From assembly GCA_963580455.1 (NCBI GenBank), contig OY756961.1, positions 5,809,001 through 5,873,000 on the forward strand: a stretch of 64,000 nucleotides of DNA, in the 5' to 3' direction. The notes beneath the pieces were generated by a model that had not been told where the DNA came from, did no database searches, and was given only the letters and a program-made list of their open reading frames with translations. The DNA comes from Euonymus europaeus (taxonomy: Eukaryota > Streptophyta > Magnoliopsida > Celastrales > Celastraceae). This document shows, piece by piece, positions 36,873 to 48,195 of this stretch. Both the position numbers and the translations under genes were made by a program. Each line of letters begins with the position of its first letter. Position 1 is the first letter of the stretch.

Positions 36873-39800
36873 ATGCTGTGGGTGGACAAGTACAGACCCA
36901 AAACCCTGGACCAGATCATCGTCCACGAAGACATAGCCTCTAACCTCAAAAAATTGGTATGATCTCCGTCTATATTCAGATTGAAAATTGCACAAATTCC
37001 AGGGTTTATGATTTGGGGTCTTGTTTTTATTTATTTATTATTATTTCGGTTCAATGCAGGTAACGAAAGAAGATTGTCCTCATTTGCTTTTCTATGGGCC
37101 ATCCGGTTCCGGCAAGAAAACCCTAATCATGGCCCTTCTTCGTCAGCTCTTCGGTGCCAGCGCCGAGAAGGTTGTTCTTCGTTTATTTTGATTCATTTTA
37201 CTCTCATATTTCTGTCTTTGGTTTCTTGTTTGGTTGCCGTGACAATTGAAGGAAAAAAAAAGTAGTGTTTGGATATTATTATTTTTTTAGTTTTTAAAAA
37301 TGATTTTGGGTATAGTTTTTAGAAACACTTTTTAGGAAAAAAAACTGTTAAAAAATTCTATTTGGTTTGTGATATTTGACTATATTTTCGGAAACTGAAA
37401 AACATGAAATTAAAATTGAAATTTAGTAAAATGAAATTAAAATTCATTCAAATGAAACTCAAACTTATCAAAATGAAATTCAAATTCATCAATCGGGTCA
37501 AAATGAAGGTGATTTTGGGTCAACACCGGAGCAAGACCTTCTGGTGTCTGGACGACGATGTCGGTTGAAAGAGGTGAGTCACCGTCGGGAGTGAGAGGTG
37601 AGAGAGAGAAAAATAAAATACAATAAATTCATTTTAATTATAATTATGCCACTTGAAAATCCTACAAAACAACGAAATGTTGTTTTGGTTTTCTAGTTTT
37701 TAAAAACTGAAAAATGAAAACTGTTTTGAAAAATAAATACTCAAAACAAGTTAACTAAATGAATTTTAAGCAATCATTTGATTTTTCAAAACAGAAAATA
37801 ATTTTGAAAACATCAAACAAACACACTAGTTACCAATATGGGATTCTGGTTCCTCATATAAACTTTAGGAGGAAACACAAAGTCAGCGAAGTCCTTTAGA
37901 AGCGGCTCTTTGTTTTAGTTAAGTGTTTAAATGAAGAAGAGTTTTTGGGGCTTTCTATCATATATTCCTTGAAATTTTCTAGCTCCCAATTGTAGTGGAA
38001 ATAAACTATTATTTTGATTAGTTTAGGCTTCTTTAAGGCGGAGATGAGACATTATTGACAATATATTTTGCTTTCCATTATATTAGAGCAACACGTAATG
38101 TGTTATGTTGGTCTGTGGCTGGATTTTGTTGCTAACAAAAAGCTGTGAATATTTTGTTAACTAATTCCCAGGTCAAGTCTAGTTTTTAACGTTTCATGTT
38201 TTTCTTTGACTGCAGGTGAAGGTGGAGAACCGGCATGGAAAGTTGACGTAGGTTTTTTCTTTCCTTTAAACAAATTAACTTTAAAGCTTTGTTTTTTTTC
38301 TTTTTCTTTTGTAGTTTATACTGTGAAACAGGTAACCATTTTTTTAACAGACTGGGATGCAGGTGAATATTGATTGATTGATTTGTTTTTTGTTTTGTTG
38401 GCAATCAAGCAAAACATTCTTATAATAACAAGGATGATGTTTAAATGATTTGTCACTTCGTACTGATTATATTGGTTTTGTATATTGTGTACTTTGTGCA
38501 GTTTGTAGCATTATTGATCAATATTACCTGGCTTTAAATTTTTGATTTTCTTTTAATGCCATTGCAGTTGATTTAATAATTTTTTTTCTTCTGCCAATTG
38601 ATGGTTGCATTTTTTCAGGCTGGAAGTAGAAATATTGAGTTAGAGCTGACCACATTGTCAAGCAACTATCATGTGGAATTGAGTCCAAGTGATGTAGGCT
38701 TTCAGGACAGATATATAGTTCAAGAGACAATTAAAGAAATGGCTAAGAATAGACCAATTGACAGTAAAGGGAAGAGAGGATTTAAAGGTAATCGATGATA
38801 CTAAATTAAAAGTTTCTCGGAGTTCTATACATGCTATGTAGACTTCAGTTATTTGGAGTTTTTTCCTCGCTTCAGGAGTTTGAATTTATTCATTAGTTAT
38901 ATGGCTCTATTGTGGTTGTAACCTTTTCGTGTATTTTATTTGAGTTATCTCTCATTGGGAGACATGGAAAAAAAATAAGTGAATCAAATTGCTATTTTCC
39001 CCCCCTCAAAGTTAGACTTTGGAAAATTCTGTTGCATTTGTACGCACTAATGTGGCACATTATTATGGATATGCATTTTTTGGTAATTGTGGTTGCAAAT
39101 GTTTTCTTTGAATTATATGAATTGCATCTTAGCTTTACTTTTGTTATTGGCATTAATCTGTGACGGTTATGGTAAGGATGCAGGTGCCTTGTCTTTTTTT
39201 TTTTTGCCTTCTAAATTCTAATTCTTTTGAGATTAAAACCATGAGCTTCATAAGTAGTGCCATACAAGCTTTCCAGGTTATTATGCTTTTATAAGGCTTT
39301 TTATGCTAATGCTGTTTCCACTTGTGTAATGGAAGTATTGGTGTTGAATGAGGTTGATAAGCTTTCAAGAGAAGCACAACATTCTCTTCGAAGAACTATG
39401 GAGAAATACAGTACTTCTTGTCGGCTGATTCTTTGCTGCAACAGTTCTTCAAAGGTTACTGAAGCTATCCGGTCTCGTTGTTTGAATGTGCGAATAAATG
39501 CACCTACTGAAGACCGGGTTTGAAAAGTTGTACTTTATGCTTTGATTGTTTGGAGACCAGAAAAATTAGCCATCTGGTAACCGATCATGACTCACCCTCT
39601 TGATGCTGCATTAACTTCTTTTTGCAATCAAGAAATTGTTTGCAAAGCAATATTCTCTCTACATGTAATGGTGTGTATGAAAGGTCTGCATTTTGAGGGG
39701 ATTGAAATTCATAGTTTAGGTTTTTGTATAGAACAAGGTTGCTATCACATTGCTCTGCCGCCTTGATGGTATTGGGGTTCAATATGCTCATTGTTTGTAT

Positions 39801-41901
39801 AGAATAGTATGTTCAGGATCTTGTGCAATTGCATCCTTTTGTCTTTTTTGCCTCAGATAGGAATGTATTAATTAACTGTGGGAATGAATGGAGCAGCCAT
39901 CATTACTCTAAATTGTCAATTTGTTAGACCTCAGCTGTCAGTTTATTTAATTTCCTTTCGTGCCAGATTGTTAAGGTATTGGATTTCATTGGAAAGAAAG
40001 AAGGGCTTCAACTTGCATTGGGATTCACTGCTCGTATAGCTGAAAAATCAAACAGGAATCTAAGGAGAGCCATTTTATCATTTGAAACATGCCGTGTGCA
40101 ACAGTTAAGTACATTTCTTGTTAATCAGTAGTTGTGTCATGCAGTTCTTAGTTGGTCTTTCTTCTTTAAAATTATTTGAAATAAGTATCACAATATTCCT
40201 GACAACTATGCTTGTTTTGTCCTGATAATTGGTATAGGTACCCTTTTACAACTAACCAAGCTATACCTCCTATGGATTGGGAGGAATTTGTTTCTGAAAT
40301 AGCTAACGATATAATGAAGGAGCAGAGCCCCAAAATGTTTGTTATTGTATGCATATTACCTGATGTTGATATGCCGAATGGTGATTTTTTCTCTCCATAT
40401 TTCGACTCCTTTTGTTACTGTTAAAAGCATCAATATTTTTATATTATCATCAGCATCTAATAGAAAATCATTCAAAGATATTAATCTCTATTTTGGTATA
40501 TATAATGGCATTTTCCATGTTTAATGTTTATCTTCTTCTTCTTCTTTCTTTTTTTGAAGTAGAACTGTCTCAAACTCACTATATTTTGTTACATTTGTGG
40601 AGCAAGTTTTCAAGGTTTGGTTAGTACCCTTCAAAATCAATCAAGGGGTTCTGGGATGGCTCTGTGTTTTATTGTGGTGCGATGACCCATATAATATAGC
40701 CTTCTGTTCAGATTTTCTAATTGCACGTTGTTCTTGTTTAGGCTGTTTCAGGTTCGGGGAAAGGTGTATGAACTTCTGATTAATTGTATTCCTCCCGATA
40801 TCATTCTCAAGGTAAGGACAACCTGCTTTGATGTTATATATTATTTATTTCTTCCATTCAAGGTTGATTTTTCACTTTTGTTGTTGGTTCAGAGATTGGT
40901 ATATGAATTACTAAAAAAGTTGGATGAGGATTTGAAGCACGTTATCTGCCATTGGGCTGCTTACTATGTAAGTTCATCATATCCCATCCATTTGCTTCTC
41001 CATATATTGTAGTTTTGTGTTGCCAATCTTGCAAACCCAGGAATCTTCCTGTTTTTTTTACTTTCCACCAAACATTTTTTGAATGGGAAATTAATAATAG
41101 GGGAAACTGAAATTGCATTTTTATAGTTGATTCAGTTATTTCATCAGTCAAATAGGTGCCCATATTCGCCGCATAGCTATTTTGTTGTTGAGACTTAATA
41201 TCAGAATATCAAGTGCTGCTAGCATGTGCTCTACTATCTAATGAGCACTCTCTTCGTTGAATTGAAAGGGAATCCAGTTTGTGATTTCAAGCATCATTTT
41301 ACGGTTACAATAATTAGTAGTTAAACAACTACCTTGCGCCGATGGCTCCCACAGTGGAGGCGGGGTCACGGAAAGCGAAGGTATTCAAAGCCTTTGCTCT
41401 GCATTGCAGGGAGCCTGTTTCCAAGATTTAACAAGGATTAATTGTTTAGGTGGGGAAGAGTCTAGTGACAAAGTATTGTTGGCTTAGGATGGGTGAACAA
41501 CCATAATAGAAAATAATCTTCTCTTTTATGTTTTGATCATCTTTTTCTGACTCCATGGTATCTCTTACTTATCTGCAGGAATACAGGATGCGTCTTGGAC
41601 AGAAAGCCATATTTCACATTGAAGGTATTTCCATTTTTTCTTCTGTAGAATATTTATTAAACGTTTTTTAATTAGCTTTTCACGAGTGGTTTTTTTTGCT
41701 CTTAAATTTAGCCAAAATTCTTGAACTTTCAGTTCTTGTAACCTCCAATATATATATATATATAAATATAAAAGGAGAAATACAGAGTTTCTGTGATTTT
41801 ATTTTTGACTTTCTTGCTTGGTCTCTCTGGATTTACCTTCAGCGTTTGTGGCCAAGTTCATGAGCATCTATAAGGCTTTTCTGATTGAAACATTTGGCTA
41901 A
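36873..41901 (+). CDS. RFC3: Replication factor C subunit 3 (clamp loader), with a one-base frameshift in exon 3
   Basis: AAA+ subunit of the nuclear clamp loader that puts PCNA on DNA; orthologue of Arabidopsis RFC3 and human RFC3. Eleven exons: 36873-36956, 37060-37170, 38216-38247, 38619-38787, 39336-39517, 39967-40103, 40238-40336, 40742-40811, 40893-40967, 41579-41624, 41843-41901. They total 1064 bases, one short of 355 codons, and 354 residues is the usual plant length. Visible motifs are DKYRPKTL, Walker A GPSGSGKKT (about 41-49), NEVDKLS, the SRC motif IRSRCLNVR, and the C-terminal AYY, GQKAIFHIEAFVAKFMSIYK. Exon 3 has 32 bases where the flanking phases demand 33: after VKVEN the frame shifts at the CGGCATGG (about 38231-38238) and runs into TAG. 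No alternative splice site repairs it. Either assembly error or a real null allele. Confidence 0.9.
37264..37833. mobile_element. Putative MITE in RFC3 intron 2
   Basis: Begins TAGTGTTTGGATATT and ends CAAACAAACACACTA, so the ends are inverted (TAGTG-TTTG). The interior is AT-rich with AAATGAAA(C/A)TC repeats and sub-terminal phrases TAGTTTTTAAAAATGATTTTG and GTTTTGAAAAATCAAATG that are also roughly inverted. Length about 570 bp. No target duplication is obvious. Confidence 0.4.
41331..41430. repeat. Possible SINE fragment in RFC3 intron 9
   Basis: The stretch GCGCCGATGGCTCCCACAG, GGCGGGGTCACGGAAAGCG, then CCTTTGCTCTGCATTGCAGG and GAGCCTGTTTCC resembles the terminal part of Au-type plant SINEs (a TTACCCCTGCATTTGCAGGAG-like tail). 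Only a fragment; A and B boxes are not seen. Confidence 0.35.
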
Positions 41902-42350
41902 AGAGTAAGCTCCTATAAATCAAAGACACCGACTAGAATGGGTTGTGTGCTCTTCTCCTTGTTCTGCTGAATGAGATGTGGACACCTTTTCTTCTTTCTC
42001 AAGTTCAATATTTATGCATGCTTAGTATAATTTCATGAGCATATGTTGGGATGTGTTCAATTAAAGAAAAGTGGCATCATACAGACTTAGAAATTTGATG
42101 AAATGTGAATGAAAAATGAATTCATCTACAGGAGCTTTGGGATTTAAGCAACCCAATTACCCAAATATGTACAATATGATTAATATCTTACTGTTCTTAA
42201 TTCCTTGTAATTCAAAAATAAATGTTTAAAATGTTTTTTTTCGCCTCTGTACAAACAGATTTCAAATTTGCGCACATGCTTAATTTCCAAACAACAATTA
42301 AGCAAATATTGGGCCAAGTGATACAAAATTTTAGTAGTTAATATTGTTGT
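41902..42350. other. RFC3 3' UTR and intergenic DNA
   Basis: No gene. AT-rich DNA between the RFC3 stop codon and the LINE remnant. Confidence 0.4.
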
Positions 42351-43097
42351 GTGGCCAATAAAATTAATGTTTTTGTCCAAAGTAGTAGTGCTTTGGATCC
42401 TGGAATTATGGCTAAAATTTTAGGCCTCTTATATCACATCTGGTATTTTCGAAATAACATAGTGTTTAGAGGAGCCTCATGGCACCCTTATCAGGTAGCT
42501 TGCATGGCCTCAAAAGGCTATTTGGAATTCATGGAGTGCCAGAGACAGAATGCATTAAAGCTAAGGCCTTCTATACCTCCAAGTTGGGTACCCCTCCAGC
42601 AGGTAAAATTAAGATCAATGTTGACGGTTCTTGGAAAGCAAGGAAAAGGTGGGCAGGCATCGGTGTGGTGTGTCGAGACTCAACTGGAAGAGTCTTGTTA
42701 TCTGCTTATCAGAGAACTCATGCAGCTGGGGGACCTTCCCAAATTGAAGCGCTTGCCTTTCGTTATGGCCTTCTTCTTGCTCACAGACATAACTGGTGGA
42801 ATATTCAACTAGAGGGAGATTCCCAAGCACTGGTTTCTAATTTGATGAGTGGCTCCATAACCAACAGCTACCAAAGTGTTGTTCTTGAAGAAGTTTTAGC
42901 TCTAGGAGAGGCCCTGAACTGCGAATATTTGTATACCCCTAGACTTAACAATGCAGTAGCTGATTCTTTAGCTTTATTAGGAAGACTTGCTTGTACTGAC
43001 AGTGAGTATTTGCAGCTAGATGGGTTACCCCCATCTGCTACTGCAAGTGTTTGTTATAATGGTTAATTTCAATGAAAATCTTATTTCAAAAAAAAAA
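42351..43097 (+). pseudogene. 5'-truncated LINE with RNase H domain
   Basis: Non-LTR retrotransposon 3' end on the plus strand. One frame (42351 to about 42590) reads IWYFRNNIVFRGASWHPYQ, the region after the LINE zinc finger, then shifts to a second frame (to 43066) with IKINVDGSWKA, GVVCRDSTGRVLLSAYQR, QIEALAFRYGL, LEGDSQALVSNLMSG and NAVADSLALL, a complete RNase H-like RVT_3 domain. The shift is a one-base change in a C-rich run near 42593. It ends TTTCAATGAAAATCTTATTTC followed by a ten-base A run at 43088-43097. The 5' limit is approximate. Confidence 0.85.
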
Positions 43098-44280
43098 CCG
43101 TGTCACATCCATATATTTTATGGTATTTCATATACATGTGACATAGTTATTATAAATATAACGGAATAACTTATTCAATTGTTTTAACACAATGAAATAA
43201 TACAATAAAATACCATCAAATTTATAAACTTGGGGTACATATCATATCATTTTTGTTTTGCTGAAGTATCCTTTTATTTGACTTTTTTTTCGAAGATGCA
43301 AAAAACCCTTCCTGGGGTTTTTTTTTTCTTCTTTGCATTCATGTGTTGGATTATAGGAGTGGTACTTTTGTGGTCACTTTTTGGAGTTTGACCTAAACTT
43401 ATTTTATGATCAAATGATAAATTTTTATGCATATAAGCTCGAGTTCAGTCTCATATCAAATGTCTAAAAAATTAGATGATGTCGTTTTAGCTTTAAAAAA
43501 CGTTGCATATGGAGTCAATATGAGAGACATAAGTTTTAAAGTTATGTTAATCTCGATTGAGAAAACATATAAAGGCAACACTACTGCTTTTATCCCTGAT
43601 GTTGTACCAGATTTTCATTTCTATTCTGAGAGTTTAAAATATTTTATTTCTATAACAGTGTTATTGCCACGTAATTAAAAATGAGCAACTCATTTCCAAT
43701 GTCAGTTTTTTAATGGTTGTTTGGCATAGCATAATTGTGCACCAAACGGATATAGGCTATGTTTGGTGAAGTGGTGCTCAAAGCAGTACTGTTAGCTTAA
43801 AATAAGCTTTAATTTGGAGTTTATTTGAGAGCAGTTTAACATTTTTTTTTAACTTTTTAATTGTTTTTTTTTCACATTCAAAACTTATATGAATATTAAA
43901 TTTGTTCTTTTAGTAACACTCAAAATTTCCTTGACCACCAAATTTTTTTTTTATTTTTATTAAGACTTAAAATTACTAAATTATCTTAAAGTTTACATTT
44001 ATTAAATTATACTTTTAAGTTTGTATAATATTATACTTATGTTTTAAAATGAAATGAAGATAAAAAATTAAAAAAATATAAATAAAAATAAAATATTCAG
44101 ATTTTATTGATGTGTATGGACATACATACCCTTTTCGCTTTTGTTTTTTACATTTTTATACAAATTCTTTTGGGCCGTTAGATGAGAGTGTTAAGGGACC
44201 ATTGGATTAAGTTCAAGTCACGTGCGAACTAAAGAAATCGATCCGCAATATATCTTCTCCGACTTCTCTTTGATGAAAGC
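43098..44280. other. Intergenic, MFAP1 upstream region
   Basis: No gene. The phrases GTGCACCAAACGG (about 43738) and ATGTTTGGTGAAGTGG (about 43761) look like an old MITE. The 3' part should contain the MFAP1 promoter, including TGGGCC (44171-44176). Confidence 0.4.
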
Positions 44281-44289
44281 AAACCCTAA
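44281..44289 (+). promoter_or_regulatory. Telo-box in the MFAP1 leader
   Basis: AAACCCTAA, the plant telo-box, sits 47 bp upstream of the MFAP1 start codon, with a site II-like TGGGCC word about 110 bp further up. This pair is typical of promoters of housekeeping genes active in dividing cells. Confidence 0.45.
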
Positions 44290-44335
44290 TTTGCTTAACC
44301 GCTCTCAATCTGAACCAGGCTAGAACACATTAACA

Positions 44336-45946
44336 ATGTCGGTTACAGCTGGTGTTAGCGATACCATTATCACTATCCGCGATAAGCTCAGAGGGAAAAT
44401 CGGGCAAACAAAGGTCAAGAGGTATTGGCCTGGTAAGGCTCCGGAGTGGGCAGACGATGTCGATGAAGATGGCGATATTCGGATGTCCAGGGCGGCCGCC
44501 TTGGAGAAGGCTTTCCCTAATCAGCAAGATTCTGATCGTGCGATGAAAGATGATCCGAGGCTGCGCCGTCTCGCTGAGATGAGGATCGATAATCGAGAAG
44601 AAGTTAGGGCTGATCATAGGCGTATTAGGCAAGCCGAGATTATATCTACGGAATTAGAGGAAGCGAGAAGGCTAGAGGAATTGGAGGAAGAGGATGAGGA
44701 TGCGTTGGAGGAGAGGAGGAGGATTAAGGAAAAGATGCTTCAGAGAGAGCAAGAAGAGGCTGCTCTTCTACCTGAAGAGGAGGAGGAAGAAGTGGAGGAA
44801 GAGGAGGAAGGAGAGTCCGAGTATGAAACTGACTCTGAAGAAGAGACGAGGTATATCAATGGTGAAGCCTGTGTTTGTGCCAAAGTCTGAGAGAGATACA
44901 ATAGCTGAGCGTGAGCGGCTTGAGGCGGAAGAACTAGCAATTGAAGAAATGGCAAAGAGAAAATTGGAGGAGAGAAAGTTGGAGACGAGGAAGATTGTGG
45001 TTGAGGAGATTCAAAAGGATGCACTGATACAGAAAAATTTGGAGATGGATGCAAATGTTGCTGATGTTGATACTGATGACGATGTCAATGAAGCAGAGGA
45101 GTATGAAACATGGAAGACGAGAGAGATTGCAAGGATCAAGAAGGATAGGGAGGAGAGGGAGGCATTGTTGAAGGAGAGGGAAGAGATTGACAGGGTGAGA
45201 AACATGACAGAGGAAGAGAGGAGGGAGTGGGAGAGGAAGAATCCCAAAACTGCTCCTCCACCAAAGCAAAAATGGAGGTTTATGCAGAAATACTACCACA
45301 AGGGTGCCTTCTTCCAAGACGAGGCTGATGACCGTGCAGCAACTGCTGCAAGTGCTGATATTTACCAACGTGATTTCTCTGCCCCAACTGGAGAAGATAA
45401 GATGGACAAGACCATATTGCCCAAGGTTATGCAGGTCAAACACTTTGGTCGTAGTGGAAGGACAAAATGGACTCACCTTGTCAATGAGGATACCACTGAT
45501 TGGAACAATCCGTAAGTTTTCCTTCTCAGTCTACCTGCTTATTGCCTCTTTTTGATTCGTAGGATGAACTCTAGTCTGCCGAAAGCAAATGTTAGCCATT
45601 CCGTGTGTAGTGTAGAAGATATAGTAGATGGGGAAGTGGTTTAGGGCCCTTGACAGCTTCTTTAGAGACAATTTTCTCAATGATTCCTTTTTTTATAATA
45701 AAAATGAGCTTGCACTCCTCAAGAATTAGGAAGTAATATAAATTAGGCATCTTGATACAAATATACAATGTTGTAAGTTGTAAATTATAATGGAAAAACA
45801 ATGGCTGACCCTATTGTTTACTTTTTTGCAGGTGGACATACAATGATCCTCTTCGGGCTAAATATAATGCGAAAATGGCTGGAATGAATGCACCGATTGC
45901 TAAACCCAAGGGAAGCAAAAAATTGAATAATTGGGATACCCAATAA
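44336..45946 (+). CDS. MFAP1: Microfibrillar-associated protein 1 (MFAP1) homologue, with a one-base frameshift
   Basis: Spliceosome-associated nuclear protein of the MFAP1 family (despite the name, it acts with the tri-snRNP in pre-mRNA splicing). Exons 44336-45511 and 45832-45946. The N-terminus reads VKRYWPGKAPEWADD, then a long Glu/Arg-rich coiled-coil-like region and the conserved C-terminal domain with MVKPVFVPKSERDTIAERER, WKTREIARIKKDREERE, KWRFMQKYYHKGAFFQD, MQVKHFGRSGRTKWTHL and DPLRAKYNAKMAG. The start frame runs to YETDSEEE and then hits a stop, while the C-terminal domain is in the +1 frame: one extra base is present at about 44846-44850. Removing one base gives 430 codons, the normal size. 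Either assembly error or a damaged copy. Confidence 0.92.
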
Positions 45947-48195
45947 AAGTTTTGAAGATGGTCACTACATGCCAATATGTTTGGTGAATTTACAGTATTC
46001 TGCTTACAATGATGCATATGCAGGAATGATTAGGTTTATCCACTTGTGTAGTAAGTGTAGGATTCGTCTTAATCGTGGTGCTTAGAGATAAATGATCCCA
46101 TTATATCCTTGCTTGTTTTTTTTTGTTGCTCTGTGTAAGTGATATGTGATCTTGAAGAAATTTCATATTCGGAGAATGGATTATGTAAAGTTTTTCTGTG
46201 CATGCATCATTAACTACTTTGGCATGCATTTGTATTCAATACAGCTCTTTTCTTTTATGATAAGCTGGCAGCCATTCTATCAATTCTCTTGTGATGATTT
46301 TCTTCCTTTGTTCCTTTGGAAGTTCGGATGTTATTGATCAATTGAGATTACTGCATGTCCGCTGATCTTGACTATCATTACAAGATTTACACGCTCTCAG
46401 TGTCTCCGGTAGCATTCTTGTTGTGCTGTTTGCCTAATTGAAACTATAATTTCAGTTGGCTTCTTAGTTCTTACAATATAGTGAGTTGGAGTTGCATATT
46501 ATGAAAATCTTGTACTGGGGTTATTACTTAATAGTACATCAGCTTTCCTTTGGGTTGATTGTGATCCTATAGTTTTATGTATATTGACTTCAAGAACTTA
46601 TCTGCAGACATGCTGATTATTCTTGATTTTGATATTAAGAAACAGCAGTATTACAGCTACAGAAACTCATCAGTTTGATTTGCTCATCTAAAGCATTACC
46701 TCCAACAGTGATTATCACCCATTTCTCTCGGGAGACTTTCATTTTATCTAGATCAGCATTTTCATGCCCATCAAAAGTTGCAAGTACTTTGTTGCACTTC
46801 ATACTTCACATGACACAGCCACCAATATCATTCCTCTGTTTCTTCTCTTGGCTATTATCAATCAAGACTCGTAGTTTTTCCTTGACAATTTCAGAATTGT
46901 TAATCCTCTTTTCAGTTGCGTGTGTTGACAGTTTTTCCTCCTGTTTTCGTCCATTTTTTTGGTATGTTAGAGATGTGGTTGAAAGTGTGAGATTTTGTTT
47001 TGGGTTCTTCTGAGTTTGGTAGGGCTTTGTAGGGAACCTGCATTCGCTGCAATAAGAGGCATTATTTTTATTTTTAAAATATGATGTTGCAAATTGATTG
47101 TATATTTGTGTAGAAAAATTTCACAGGTGCAATCTAGATGTCACCAGATTTCTTTGAAACAGTCTGTGGAGCTGTCGTCTACTTCCTGTTTGTCCATTGC
47201 AGTAGCACGATACTCTTATCTTTTATTTGTTAATCATTGGCTTGTACAAAGATCAAAGATTGATTTCTTAACCTTATATTGTGATGATAATTATGAGAAC
47301 GACAAGTACATAGCAACATGCCCTATACAAATGAATTATGACATGAGATTCTTTTAATCGGCGATTCCTGCAAGAATTTGATGGAAAATTTAATTCTCCT
47401 CTATATATTCAATATCAAAGTAAAATCAAGATAGAATAACATCTTGCAAATATTTGCTTGAATTTCTTTTGCAGATTTGCAGTGGATTGTCAATAAGACT
47501 CTGTGAGATTTTTGTTTAGTAGTAGAAACCATCATAGTATCATGTACTGATAAGTGGGTTAGAGTATGATTGAGTGTAAGTTGTTGTGCAGAAGAAAATA
47601 AGCGGACGAGAGCTTATACGTGCATAACTTACGATCAAGAGTTTATACGTTCTATCTACTCATGTCAACACGTACACCAATTTTTCTATTAATTTTCTCT
47701 ATTGTCCCTGTCTTTCTTATATATTTACCCTTTTGTCTCTCAAAATATATGTTAGATTTTAAAAAAATTACATATTAAAACTAAACGCAAAAGACTCTTT
47801 TCAATAAAATAAATATTCGATGTATTTTATTTTATTGTTAAACAACTTTATATATCCCTAGTAATAAATTGACAGCTTATATCAAACACTATATAACTTG
47901 TACGTTATAAAAACTTACAGTCTACCAAACGGTCGCACAATAAGCCGGCGATTGAACAGCGTATACACCCTACCAATTATCAATTCCTTAACAATTGTGT
48001 TAATAAACGATATAAATCTTAAATGGGCCTTAATTGTCTCTCCAAATTTTGTGAATTGGGCTTATTTTAAGCAATGCTTTTTTTCTTTTGAAGGACCCAA
48101 CTACCGACTTAGAGCCCATTTAGGCGGTTTAGTATGTCCAGAACCAGAAGTGAGAAGACCAACAACAGAGTACCCAGAGCTTCTCCCTTCCGTCC
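45947..48195. other. Intergenic between MFAP1 and the membrane-protein gene
   Basis: Contains the MFAP1 3' UTR. On the minus strand, about 46665-47000 is an open, Lys/Glu/Asp-rich frame broken by one TGA at 46806-46808; it has no family I know (see findings). Text at 47575-47960 (CTTATACG, GTATAC inversions) suggests an old MITE. Confidence 0.35.

Noticed and set aside
44934..45476. 180-residue Leu/Ser-rich minus-strand frame
   Set aside because: Antisense shadow of the MFAP1 Glu/Arg-rich region.
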